A stretch of 64,000 nt of DNA from Rhipicephalus microplus (lineage: Eukaryota > Arthropoda > Arachnida > Ixodida > Ixodidae): the NCBI RefSeq assembly GCF_043290135.1, contig NC_134710.1, forward strand, positions 5,457,821 to 5,521,820, in the 5' to 3' direction. Positions within the stretch are counted from its first letter, which is position 1, and each line of letters begins with the position of its first letter. Below are positions 10,150 through 19,446 of this stretch, piece after piece. The translations under genes and the position numbers were made by a program. The notes under the pieces are model-generated. The model was not told where the DNA came from and searched no databases. It saw nothing but the letters and a program-made list of their open reading frames with translations.

Positions 10150-11729
10150 GCTCTCGCGACACTTGGATCGGACGGCTCTCCCTCGCTTTTAAGCAAAAGT
10201 ATAACTCTGCTCTCTCGAAACGTATTCGGTCTGATTCCGTCAGCAAGAAGCCCATTTAGCATTGTCAAAAGGTGGACTTGTATTGTTTCAAGAAAGGTTT
10301 TGTAGAAACTCAAAGGTATCCCGTCAGGGCCGGCGGCGGCGGTTGCGTTCATGTGCTGAAGCACAAACCGTAATTCATCCAGTGTCACTGGGCTGCACAG
10401 AGCATCGCGGAGCTCCTCCGGTACGCGGGAAATTCCCGCGCAAAACTCGTTAACTATGGTGGTGTAGTTCACGTCGCTCGCGTTTTCCGCCCTGAAAAGA
10501 TTCGAAAAATGTGTTTCAAAGACCCTTACTATGTCTTCTGCTCTTGTAGACTGTTCGTCGTTCGGCAACTGAACGAAAGGAACATGGATTCGTTCACCCA
10601 AAAAGCCGTTGCGAACACTTTGAAGAACCGCTGGATCCCTTACCGGTCGTCCGTTGATAAAAGACTGCGCAGCCGTGCGCGAACTAAGACGTAACAAAAG
10701 TTCGTACCGCACCTTTAACTGATCGAGGTAGTCGTGCATTGCGAACGTCGGCGTCTTGCCTCTGCGTACATTGCGCGCTTTTCGTAGCGTGTCGTTTATC
10801 TCTGTCGTCAGGCGGGCTTTCCTTTCGCGCCCTGCTTTAATAAGCTCGGCGCGCCAACTGTGTTTCAATGCGTCCCAGCTGCGGGGTTCAGGCGGCCTAT
10901 CGCACGTTTGCTCTAGTGCATTGCGCAGTAATGCTACGCTTTCCGGGCCGTGCACGAGTGTGGTGTCGATTTTGCAATGGTTTCTAAAGGTAGTGGACTG
11001 TTCAAAGAAAAGTTTTACAGACACTGGAAAGTGGTCTGTAATGCATGGAGCGTCCGGTGGGAAATGTAGGACTTCGCAGCTTCGGACATGTGTGGCTAGC
11101 ACTTCAGGGAAATAGTGGCGATCTAGCCTGGTCATGTTGGAACCCCGTTGCCATGTTGCAACGAAGTCATTTCCGTGAGTGTCGACCCACGCATCCCTGA
11201 GCTTGAAGTTGCGGATGAGTTGTCGCAATGCGCTAACTCCGCTATATTGTCTGCTTTTTCTGCGTCCGCGCGCATCTCTGTCGGTGTCTTCAACACAGTT
11301 AAAATCCCCTACTAAGAAAGTGGAGTAAATGTCAAACATAAATGACTCGAGTGAATTGAAAAAATCGGCCGTGCCCCCCCGTTGAGCTGGGGCATATATT
11401 ACGAGCGCCCTTACTCGTCTGCCGTGAAGGTCAAAGTCTACTGCTATTGTGCAACCGTCAAAACCATAAACACAGTGTGCTCCTCGACGTAATGCTGGTG
11501 TCAAAAAAACAACTTCAACTCCGCACGTGTTTGAATCGGTCAGCGAAAAAAAGGCTTCGACTCCAAAATGCGAACAAAAGGATTGCACATCATAAGGGGT
11601 TCTAAAGTTACATTCCTGTAAGAAGAGGATATCGACATGATGCGACCTTGCGAAGTGCATGACTTCTCTCTGCTTATCTTGGCGCCTGAAACCCCTGACG
11701 TTTAAGAAGAGAAAATGCACCGTAGCCAT
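10150..11729 (-). pseudogene. LINE A ORF2: APE endonuclease and RT start
   Basis: The ATG at 11729 (MATVHFLFLNVRGFRR) opens ORF2. The apurinic-type endonuclease shows the conserved early Asn, FLQECNFRTP (catalytic Glu), VVFLTPALR, VIYAPAQRG, LVGDFNCVED (Asp/Asn) and a terminal TDHFPVSV (Asp-His). A linker follows, then the first RT block (ATAAAGPDGIPLSFYKTF, RVILLLKSEGEPSDPSVAR). This stretch reads open until the solo LTR interrupts it. The endonuclease would nick the genomic target to prime reverse transcription. Continuity with the downstream RT is clear once the solo LTR is removed. Confidence 0.88.
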
Positions 11730-12188
11730 TTTGAAAAGGGAGTGTGCGCGCAAACTTCAGCAAAACCTCTTGCAGAGGGTGGGGCGAGTGCTCAACCAGT
11801 AAACATGACTAAAAAGAGAAATGCTCTGACGTCGTCAGTGCATTAGCGAGTTTTAAGGGCTTACTACTGTCCGCAGAGCCATCAGAGTCCGTGGTCGTTG
11901 AGTGGACACGTTTCGTGGCTGGACGGCCAACTTCCGTGGCGCTGGCACTGACACTCGCACCAGCAGTCGCACCTGTAATCTGGTAAATGGGGTTTGACAG
12001 GCTCAGTTTGCGGGTCTGAGCCAAGGATTTGCAGGCGCGGTGCTCGGCGTTGTAGGTGGCATAATCGCCGTCGTGGTCTTGACTGGGCCGATGACCGGAG
12101 CTTCTGCACGTCCCGTTATTCGGGTGCCGCGTCCTATCGAAGCTCTCGGCGCCTCATTGCTGCTGGTGGCGCCAACTATGTCGGAACT

Positions 12189-13194
12189 TTAGTCCTCGTG
12201 ATATCTGCTAAGTACGGGCACACTAGCTTCGAATCTGGATGAGCTGTGGTGTTCATAGGCGTCCGGCGAAAATTCGCTGGTCTCGGACAGGTCGTGAGGG
12301 GCTGACGAAGCTTTCTCAGACAGGGGAGGCAGGTCTCCTGCGTCTTGTGGTTCAGTATGGGCGTCAGTGTCGCTTGTGTCGGTGTCGCTCGCAGGCTCGA
12401 GTGCCGGATAATCATCTTGCAATGCGGGTGTGAGGTCGGTACACGCTTGTTCTTCGGTTGCCGCTGCTGCAGCCGCTGCGAAGGACTTCGGACGTACGCA
12501 GTCGGCTGTTGCATAGCTGCCCGAGCTCTTGCGGCACGGTTCGATCTGCGCATCCCTCTGTGGCATGTCCAAACACGTTGCAGCGCGTGCAACGGGGCGT
12601 GGCACAATCTTTGGCAATGTGGCCAATATTCCTGCACTTAGGGCACACTTTCTTGACACCCCGGTAGTCACACATGACATTGTAGCCTTTAACTATCAGA
12701 AACTTCGGTATTTGGCTTTTCATTTCCACTCGCGCCACACGGACACCTGTGCCAACCCCAGGGCGGCCCTTGAACACTGGCTCGTAGATATGTTGCACGT
12801 TGCCGTAGGCGGAGAGAGCGGTCGCTAGGGCTGCGTCGCCTACCCACAGCGGTACCCGGAAGACTGTGACGTGGACTACTTCAGGACCGACGCTGACTAC
12901 TGGAACTGATACGCCGTTCAAGAGAATGGCGCCCCAGCTCTTCAGCTTAGTGGCTGCGTGGACGTTTGCGGCTGCGGCGCCGAACTTTGCTCCTCCCATG
13001 TGCTGGAGGGACTTGATACCGGCTGGGCCGGTTACGGCTTCGAGAGCATCTATGATGTCGTCGACGGTGCTCCCCTCTGTAGCGCTGAAATTAAAGCAAT
13101 GAGCTTTCGGCGGTGGTGCTGCAAAAGCCATCACACTTTTCGTCCTGGCCCTTGCTCTCACGGCTTGCGCCGTGGTGCCCGGGCGTTGTGTCAC
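12189..13194 (-). pseudogene. LINE A ORF1 (gag-like, zinc knuckles)
   Basis: An ORF1-type protein has a conserved block LQHMGGAKFGAAAANVHAAT, also present in LINE B ORF1, then CCHC knuckles CPKCRNIGHIAKDC and CTRCNVFGHATEGC, expected to bind LINE RNA. A frameshift near 12560 moves the reading to a second frame that carries the third knuckle remnant, an alanine run and an acidic Ser/Thr/Asp-rich tail. Between this ORF and ORF2 (11730-12188) the sequence is a degenerate continuation of the tail with stops. The start codon at 13194 lies about 110 bp from the LTR junction. Confidence 0.78.
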
Positions 13195-13307
13195 GATGAA
13201 GGCCTGGACAGAGCTGGGGGGTTGTCCAGGGCTTCGCTTGATGCTCGATTAGATGGGATCGACGACTGGCAGCGTGCCTGGTCGCGGGAATGCCGGCACC
13301 AGGTAAG

Positions 13308-13573
13308 CGGCGGACGGAGCGTCGGCCGTCGATCAACTACTCACAAGCGGCGAAGTGCGTCGGCATTTATACTCTTGCCATCGAATGTTCTAGCGTTATC
13401 GCTGGCGGTGGCGTAGGTTCCAGAATAATCTGTACAGTTCGCAGAGTGGGCGTGATCTTTTTAAAATGATCTACTAAAGTCCGGAAGCTTCTCGAAAACT
13501 GCAGGCACGGTTTGCGCTGAGAATTGTGTAGTGTTTTGGGGCGATAACAAAACTTGAGAAATAGAACGTGGCA
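13308..13573 (-). repeat. Gypsy-3 3' LTR, U3 portion
   Basis: On the minus strand this starts TGCCACGTTC just after the polypurine tract. It is 266 bp long and ends at GACGCTCCGTCCGCCG, where LINE A begins. It matches 24950-25215 over the full length with about 11 substitutions counted by eye. Confidence 0.82.
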
Positions 13574-13586
13574 TTGCCCCCTCTGA
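13574..13586 (-). promoter_or_regulatory. Gypsy-3 polypurine tract
   Basis: The minus strand reads CAGAGGGGGCAA immediately before the LTR start TGCCACG, the expected plus-strand primer site. This fixes the 3' LTR boundary of gypsy-3. Confidence 0.75.
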
Positions 13587-13699
13587 AAAAGGCATCGTCC
13601 CAATGCTTTAACTAAGATGAAGGTACAACAATAATGCAAAAAAGTACAATGAATAAATTACGATACATTAATAATACAAAAAAACACTGTTTCAGTTTG

Positions 13700-15100
13700 T
13701 TAACGCGCATGAAACGGCTTGAGGCGCGCGACATGGACGACTTCAGGTCGTGATCGGCGTCGTTGAGAGTTCGTGATGCCGTCGGGAACAACCTCGCAAT
13801 CAAGTGGGCCGAGACGTCGAACCACCCAGTACGGTCCGAAGTACCGTCGCAGAAGCTTTTAATTTAGTCCACGTCGGCATACCGGCGTCCACACCCAAAC
13901 ACGTTCACCGGGCTGGTATTCCACGAAGCGTCGTCGAAGATTGTAACGGCGGCTGTCGGTCGTCTGTTGATTCTTGATACGGAGATGCGCGAGTTGTCGG
14001 GCTTCTTCGGCGCGTTGATGTTACTCACATCGAGGTTTTCTTCGTCGGTGATGTTGGGTAACATGGCTTCGAGCGTCGTTGCCGGGCTCCTTCCTTAGAC
14101 CAATTTGTATGGAGATATCTGCGTCGTCTCCTGCACCGCCGTGTCGTATGCGAAGGTCACGTGCGAAAGAATGGCGTCCCACGTCTTGTGTTCGACATCG
14201 ACGTACATTGCCAGCATGTCAGCGATCGCCTTGTTTAGCCGCTCGGTGAGGCCGTTGGTCTGTGGGTGGTACGCTGTCGTCCGGCGGCGGTTTGTGTGGC
14301 TGTATGCCAAGATCGCTTGAGTTAAGTCGGCTGTAAATGCCGTTCTTCTGTCGGCGATAAGGACCTCCGGGGCGCCGTGACGTAGGACGATATTTTCGAC
14401 GAAGAACTTAGCTACCTCTGATGCACTGCCTTTTGGCAGGGCGTTTGTCTCGGCGTAGCGGGTGAGGTAGTCGGTAGCTACTACGATCCATTTGTTTCCG
14501 AAAGCTGACGTCGAGAACGGCCCCAGTAGGTCCATACCAATCCGCTGGAAAGGTCGGCGAGGTGGCTCAATTGGCTGCAAAAGTCCCGCTGGCGTTGTCG
14601 GTGGTGTCTTGCGTCGCTGACAGTCCCGGCATGTTCTCACATAACGAGTGACGTCGGTGGTAAGACGTGGCCAGTAGTACCTTTCTTGTATCCTCGCGAG
14701 CGTGCGAGAAACACCGAGGTGCCCTGCTGTCAGATCGTCGTGCAGAACCTGCAGGAGCTCTGGTGGCAGAGCTGAAGACACCGCAAGGAGGTACTTGGCT
14801 CGAAGCGGTGAAAAGTTTTTCTTTTGGAGAAGACCGTTTCGCAGGAAGAACGACGCAAGTGCGCGCTTGAATACCTTCGGGACTTCGGCGGTTTTGCCTT
14901 CGAGGTATTCTATTAGGGCCTTAAGTTCCAGGTCGGACCACTGTCGTTCAGCGAAGTCGTCGGTAGTTATCGTTCCCAAGAAGTAGTCGTCTTTCGGGTC
15001 GTCGGGTGGTGGTTGGTCGACAGGCGCACGAGAGAGACAGTCGATGTCGGAGTGTTTCTTGTCGGACTAGTAAATGACAGTAATGTCATAATCTTGAAGT
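13700..15100 (-). pseudogene. Gypsy-3 integrase
   Basis: A short RNase H-integrase linker is followed by the HHCC zinc domain (HDDLTAGHLGVSRTLARI, CRDCQRRK). The core follows with all three acidic residues visible (VATDYLTRYAET, LIADRRTAFT, GLTERLNKAI), then a C-terminal region broken by an in-frame TAA at about 14096 (YKLV then GRSP) and by later frameshifts. Remnants of the tail (PGERVWVW-like, VVHVARLKPF-like) can be read down to about 13710 in shifted frames. Between there and the LTR (13587-13700) there is AT-rich non-coding sequence. The catalytic triad is intact but the protein is truncated. Confidence 0.87.
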
Positions 15101-15230
15101 CTCAGGCTCCATCGTGCGAGGCGACTTGAAGGGTCCTTCAAGGTGGCTTATAGGTGGCTTCAAGGTGGCTTCACGGTGGCTTCACGGTGGCTTCATAAAG
15201 TTACAGACTCCATCGTGCAAGGTGACCAGA
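15101..15230. repeat. Minisatellite-like insertion in gypsy-3 RNase H
   Basis: About five 11-bp units of AGGTGGCTTCA type (15139-15196) are followed by a diverged second copy of the adjoining coding segment CTCCATCGTGC (15201-15227 repeats 15098-15126). This local expansion interrupts the pol frame between HHALCWL and the expected LKDPS, adding stops. Confidence 0.75.
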
Positions 15231-16168
15231 AAAGTGAAGTTATGCAGCCAACACAAGGCGTGGTGGTCGCTCACAACTTTGAAGGGCCTGCCGTAGTGGT
15301 AGGGGCGAAATTTCGACGTAGCCCAGCTGATGGTAAGGAACTCCTTTTCTTTTGTAGAATAATTGGCTTCTGCTTTGGATAGCGATCGGCTGGCGTAACT
15401 AAGAACCCTTTCAAGCCCATCAGCCCACTGCACAAGAACGGCGCCAAGACCTACGCTGCTTAGGTCAGAGTGTATTTCTGTCTCGGCGAATTCGTCGAAA
15501 TGGGCAAGTAACAGAGGCGTCTGGAGGTGATGTTTAAGCCCCTGGAAAGCGTGTTCCTGCGGCGTTTCCCACTTGAACTCCACGTCGGCCTTGGTAAGGT
15601 TAGTGAGAGGATCGGCAATGCGGGCGAAGTTTTTCACGAACCGTCTATAATAGGCGCACAGGCCGAGAAATCGGCGCACCGCCTTCTAGTCAGTGGGGGG
15701 CGGGAAGGCGGCGATGGCGGCTGTTTTCCGTGGATTGGGACAAACTCCAGACTTGCTAATAACATGCCCCAGAAAGAAAAGCTCCTCGTACGCAAATCTG
15801 CACTTTTCTGGCTTCAGTGTGAGTCCGGACGTCTTGATGGCTTTAAGTACAGCTTCAAGGCACCGAAGATGCTCGTCGAAACTCGAGAAAAACACGACGA
15901 CGTCGTCCAAGTACACAAGGCAAGTCTGCTACTTCAATCCTGCCAGTACTGTATCGATAACGCGTTGAAAAGTTGCAGGCGCTGAGCAAAGACTGAGGGG
16001 CATCACCTTAAACTCGAAGAGGCCGTCCGGTGTTCTAAACGCCGTCTTCTCTCGGTCTCTTTCGTCGACTTCGATTTGCCAATAGCCAGTCTTGAGGTCC
16101 ATTGATGAAAAGTACTTGGTGTTATGGAGCCGATCAAGTGCGTCGTCTATTCGTGGTAGAGGATACAC
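15231..16168 (-). pseudogene. Gypsy-3 RT core and RNase H
   Basis: From the insertion at 16169 leftwards the frame gives VYPLPRIDDALDRL, DLKTGYWQIEVDERDR, a mutated MPFGL box (reads MPLSL), the catalytic CLVYLDDVVVFF, the thumb FLGLCAYYRRFVKNF and RNase H to SDHHALCWL. Nonsense codons (TAG) replace a Trp before QTCLVYLDD and a Lys in TD-KAVRRFLG. RNase H shows EIHSDLSSVGLGAVLV and ERVLSYASRSLSKAE. The enzyme is inactive through these stops and the MPFGL change. Confidence 0.88.
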
Positions 16169-16286
16169 GTAGAGGATACAGAGGCATTCAGTTGCCTTTT
16201 CACCACCCCTTTCCATTCAACCACTGGATAACTGATGTATGTTTAAAACTATGATGATGAATAAACTTCAAACTTCAAACTTCAAC
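16169..16286 (+). mobile_element. Small retroposon-like insertion in gypsy-3 RT
   Basis: About 118 bp of non-coding sequence separate RT codons of NKITRRDV and YPLPRID. It ends in three CTTCAAA units preceded by GATGATGAATAAA, as in a retroposed 3' tail. It is flanked by ACGT at 16167-16170 and 16285-16288. A short duplication GTAGAGGATAC lies at its left edge (16156-16166 and 16169-16179). Source element not recognised. Confidence 0.6.
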
Positions 16287-17518
16287 GTCCCTTCTTGTGA
16301 TTTTGTTCAGGCGGTGATAATCGACGCAGAAACGTAGGGTCCGATCCTTTTTCTTCACTAACACCACGAGGGACGCCCATGGACTCGTGGACGGCTGGAT
16401 GATGTCATCCCGCAGCATCTCATCACATTGTCTCTTCATGGCTTCACGTTCTCGCGTCAAAACTCTGTACGGACTCTGACGGAGTGGTCTGGCATTTTCA
16501 CCGGTTTTGATGCGACGTTTTGTGATTGGGGTCTGCCGATTTTTTGACGATGATGAAAAGCAATCTTCGTATTGCAGGAGCAGGGCCTTGAGCTGTTCTT
16601 GCTTATGGGTCGGAAGTCTGGGATTGATGTCGAAAGCTGTGGGAGGGGCTTGGTTCCTTTGAGTAGGTTCCGCAGAATCGGTGAGGGTGAAAGCACTGGT
16701 GGCGTCCACAGTTTCTTCGATGTATTCGACCGTTGTTCCTTTGTTCACATGTTTGCACTCATTGCTGAAATTCGTGAGCATAACCGTTGCTTTGCCTCCC
16801 CGCAGCTCTGCAATTCCTCTTGCGACGCAAATATTTCGGGTGACCAACATATGCTGACTGCCTTCAACGACGCCTTCCAAGTCAGGTGATGTAGGAGCGC
16901 CGACTGAAATAATGACGCTGGAGCAAGGCGGAATGGTAACTTGTTCTTCCAGCACATTCCTGACGGCGTGCGCGGCGGTAGTGCTTCTTCTGTGGATAAC
17001 GTTATCGACTTTGTTCTTAGGTTGATGACAGCACCATGGAGGCATAAGAAGTCCATACCAAGGATGCCATCTCTCGAGCAACGCTGTAGGAATACGAAGT
17101 CTGTAGGATAAATACGGCCGTTAATGATGACTCTCGCTGTGCAGATTCCTGCAGGCGTTACGAGGTGACCTCCAGCTGTGCGGATTTCAGGGCCTTCCCA
17201 AGCTGTCCTAACTTTCTTTAACTTCGCGGCGAACGACCCACTGACGACGGAATAGTCGGCTCCAGTATCGATGAGAGCGGTCACACTGTGGCCGTCGATA
17301 AGAACGTCGAGGTAGCTAGTTTGCCGTCTCGCATTACAGTTAGGGAGTGGCGTCGGGTCACGGCTGCGTCGGCTTGTTCCGCTGCTTCCATGTTGCGTCG
17401 TCAGGCCACCTTCGGTAAGTGAGCTTACGCCGTCAGGGCTTTGCCTGGTTGGCGTTGTGTTCGGAAAGCTCCGTCGCGGCGTCGTCGTCGTAGGAGGATC
17501 TTCGGTAGTTCGTCGCAC
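16287..17518 (-). pseudogene. Gypsy-3 protease and RT N-terminal region
   Basis: A retropepsin-like protease is visible with the active-site motif ALIDTGADYSVVSGSF and the downstream DGILGMDFL flap-helix box. A frameshift around 16990-17080 then separates it from the frame holding a spacer (LEEQVTIPPCSSVIISV) and the RT start (PLRQSPYRVLTREREAM, SPWASLVVLVKKKD, RFCVDYHRLNKITRRDV). Protease would cleave Gag-Pol inside particles. The gag-to-protease join also changes frame, which could be natural programmed frameshifting or decay. Confidence 0.85.
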
Positions 17519-17547
17519 AGCAACCGCACCTCCATCGGTTGCTGCCC

Positions 17548-18747
17548 TTAGTTTCCCGGATATGGGCTAGGAGACCGGCCCCGCTTTGAGCTAGAGTACT
17601 GTCGGTGGTGCGGCGACATGCGGCGGCTGGGCGACGGAGAACGGGAAGGACTTCGTGGTTTCCATTGAGTTCCTGTCAGGTAGTCGGCGGTGTCACGTGG
17701 CCAAGGTCCTGGCTGTGGACGCAGTGCATTGACGGCGAAGCCACGCAGTTCCATCTGTCGGTACTGGCAACGGCGGTATGTGTTTCCGGCGTCGCCGCAG
17801 TGGTAGCAGAGCGGGTGGTGGTCAGGGGTGCGCCAGACGGCAGTCTTCCTCGGCGCACTGCGCTGGGCCGCTGGCGAACGGTAGGACGTCGGTGGGGGTG
17901 GTGGCGGCGGTGGCGTCTGGCGACGGAAGTGCGATGGGGCAGCGTTTTGGCCTGCGCGTGGAGGAGGGGCGTGGCGGTGGGCTGCAGCAGCATAGCTCAT
18001 GGCTTGCAGCTGAGGCTCTTGAGATTGAGAAACGCCATGTGATTGCTGGATCTCCTGGCGTATGACGTCCGCGATGGATTCTATGTGAGGCTGCCCTGAA
18101 GGAAGTAATTTTCACAGCTCTTCTTGCACGATCACTCGGATCGTCTCACGCAAGTCAGTGGTTCGAAGCCCTTGAATGCCGGCGTAGCTTGTAGACGAGA
18201 AGCTACGGTTATACTGCCGCTTGCGCATCTCGAGCGTCTTCTCTATCCTAGATGCTTCTGAAATGAATTCAGCGACCGTCTTTGGCGGGTTTCTGATCAG
18301 CCCGGCGAAGAGTTCCTGCTTTACTCCTCGCATGAGCAGACGGACCTTCTTCTCCTCGGACATGTCGGAGTCAGCGTGGCGGAAAAGTTTTATCATGTCT
18401 TCCGTGAATAGCGTCACGTTTTTGTTTGGCATCTGCATGCGGGTTTCCAGAAGAGCTGCGGCCTTCTCCTTGCGTACCACACTTGCGAAAGTGGTGAGGA
18501 ACTTCGCGCGAAAGACGTCCCACGTTGTAAGGCTTCACTCTTAATTCTCGAACGAGGTCCGAGCAGCATCTTTTAAGGCGAAATACACATGCCGGAGCTT
18601 GTCATCGTCTGTCCAGTCATTAAAGGCGACGACGCGGTCGAACCTTTTGATCCAGCTTTCCGGGTCTTCCAGTGACGAACCGCGGAAAGTTGGCGGCTCT
18701 TTGGGTGTCCGGAGCAGGAGTGGTGCAGGCTGCATGGGGGCTGTCAT
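17548..18747 (-). pseudogene. Gypsy-3 gag
   Basis: From the ATG at 18747 the frame gives a retrotransposon gag core (PPTFRGSSLEDPESWIKRF, HVYFALKDAARTSFEN, FLTTFASVV, LLMRGVKQELFAGLIRNPP). A proline/arginine-rich segment follows, then a nucleocapsid knuckle CYHCGDAGNTYRRC and an Arg/Ser-rich tail. Stops at about 18541, 18533 and 18112 break it. The knuckle has Asn where CCHC needs His, so zinc binding would be lost in this copy. The leader between gag and the 5' LTR (18748-18950) has no recognised gene. Confidence 0.87.
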
Positions 18748-18950
18748 GGTTGCAGTAGTTGATGTCGGGATCCGGGTCTGCCTGGCTGCTTCAGGAAGGG
18801 GCCCGTACTCTGGTTGTAGTCCCCTCTGCCGGCGGCTTGTTCGCTGTTCAGGGTTAGCGTCCGTGTCTTCTTTGCCGCTTGGGCTGGGGTCACGGCTTGA
18901 AGGGCCCGGCCGGGCGTCCGGAACATCAAAGAAGCAGCACTTCCACCGGA

Positions 18951-19057
18951 TGTCACGGGGTCGTGACGTGGCCGAAGACAGGAGACTTTGTGTTGGAATT
19001 TAACTGTTGATTTAGGCGAACCTGTGCCGGTAAACGGAAAATCCGATTACAGTAGCA
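18951..19057 (-). repeat. Gypsy-3 5' LTR, U5 portion
   Basis: These 107 bp begin TGTCACGGGGTCGTG and end ACAGTAGCA on the plus strand. They are homologous to 6862-6969 with about nine differences by eye. They sit between the gag leader and the 3' end of LINE B, at the same LTR position as LINE A on the other side. Confidence 0.8.
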
Positions 19058-19204
19058 GTGATACAAAAAGAAGTTTATTAACTTCAAACTCAAAAAAACT
19101 CTTTACATCATTTTATACATACAGTGCTCGTTTAGACACCCCTCTTGTGCACTATGGGGCATACAAACTCCATTATCCATAGAGGAAACTAGCGACACAT
19201 ACAG

Positions 19205-19206
<2 letters not shown>

Positions 19207-19269
<63 letters not shown>
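19207..19269. repeat. TA dinucleotide microsatellite
   Basis: About 63 bp of pure TA repeat within the LINE B 3' UTR. Confidence 0.95.
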
Positions 19270-19271
<2 letters not shown>

Positions 19272-19446
19272 AAGTTTGTGCTAAACTACGCATACATTCG
19301 TAAAAAACACAAATATTTATTTATAATCATATATACATATATTTACAACAGATCGTGAACATGGGTAGGCATAATTACAATACTTCGACTGGCGCTATAC
19401 ATGCACTTGCAACACAATGTTTTGGGGAGAAGGGGTTAATAGGGGA

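Larger units (their letters stand above)
6970..13307 (-). mobile_element. LINE A, Tx1/L1-like, inserted in gypsy-3 3' LTR
   Basis: This is an apparently full-length non-LTR retrotransposon with ORF1 (zinc knuckles) and ORF2 (APE endonuclease, RT, C-terminal zinc motif). A 965-bp solo LTR interrupts ORF2. Without that insertion it is about 5.4 kb. No obvious target-site duplication flanks it. The 3' UTR (6970-7385) has a minus-strand AATAAA near 6990 and no coding capacity. Clade assignment to Tx1/L1 is by RT and C-terminal motif style and should be tested by phylogeny. Confidence 0.75.
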
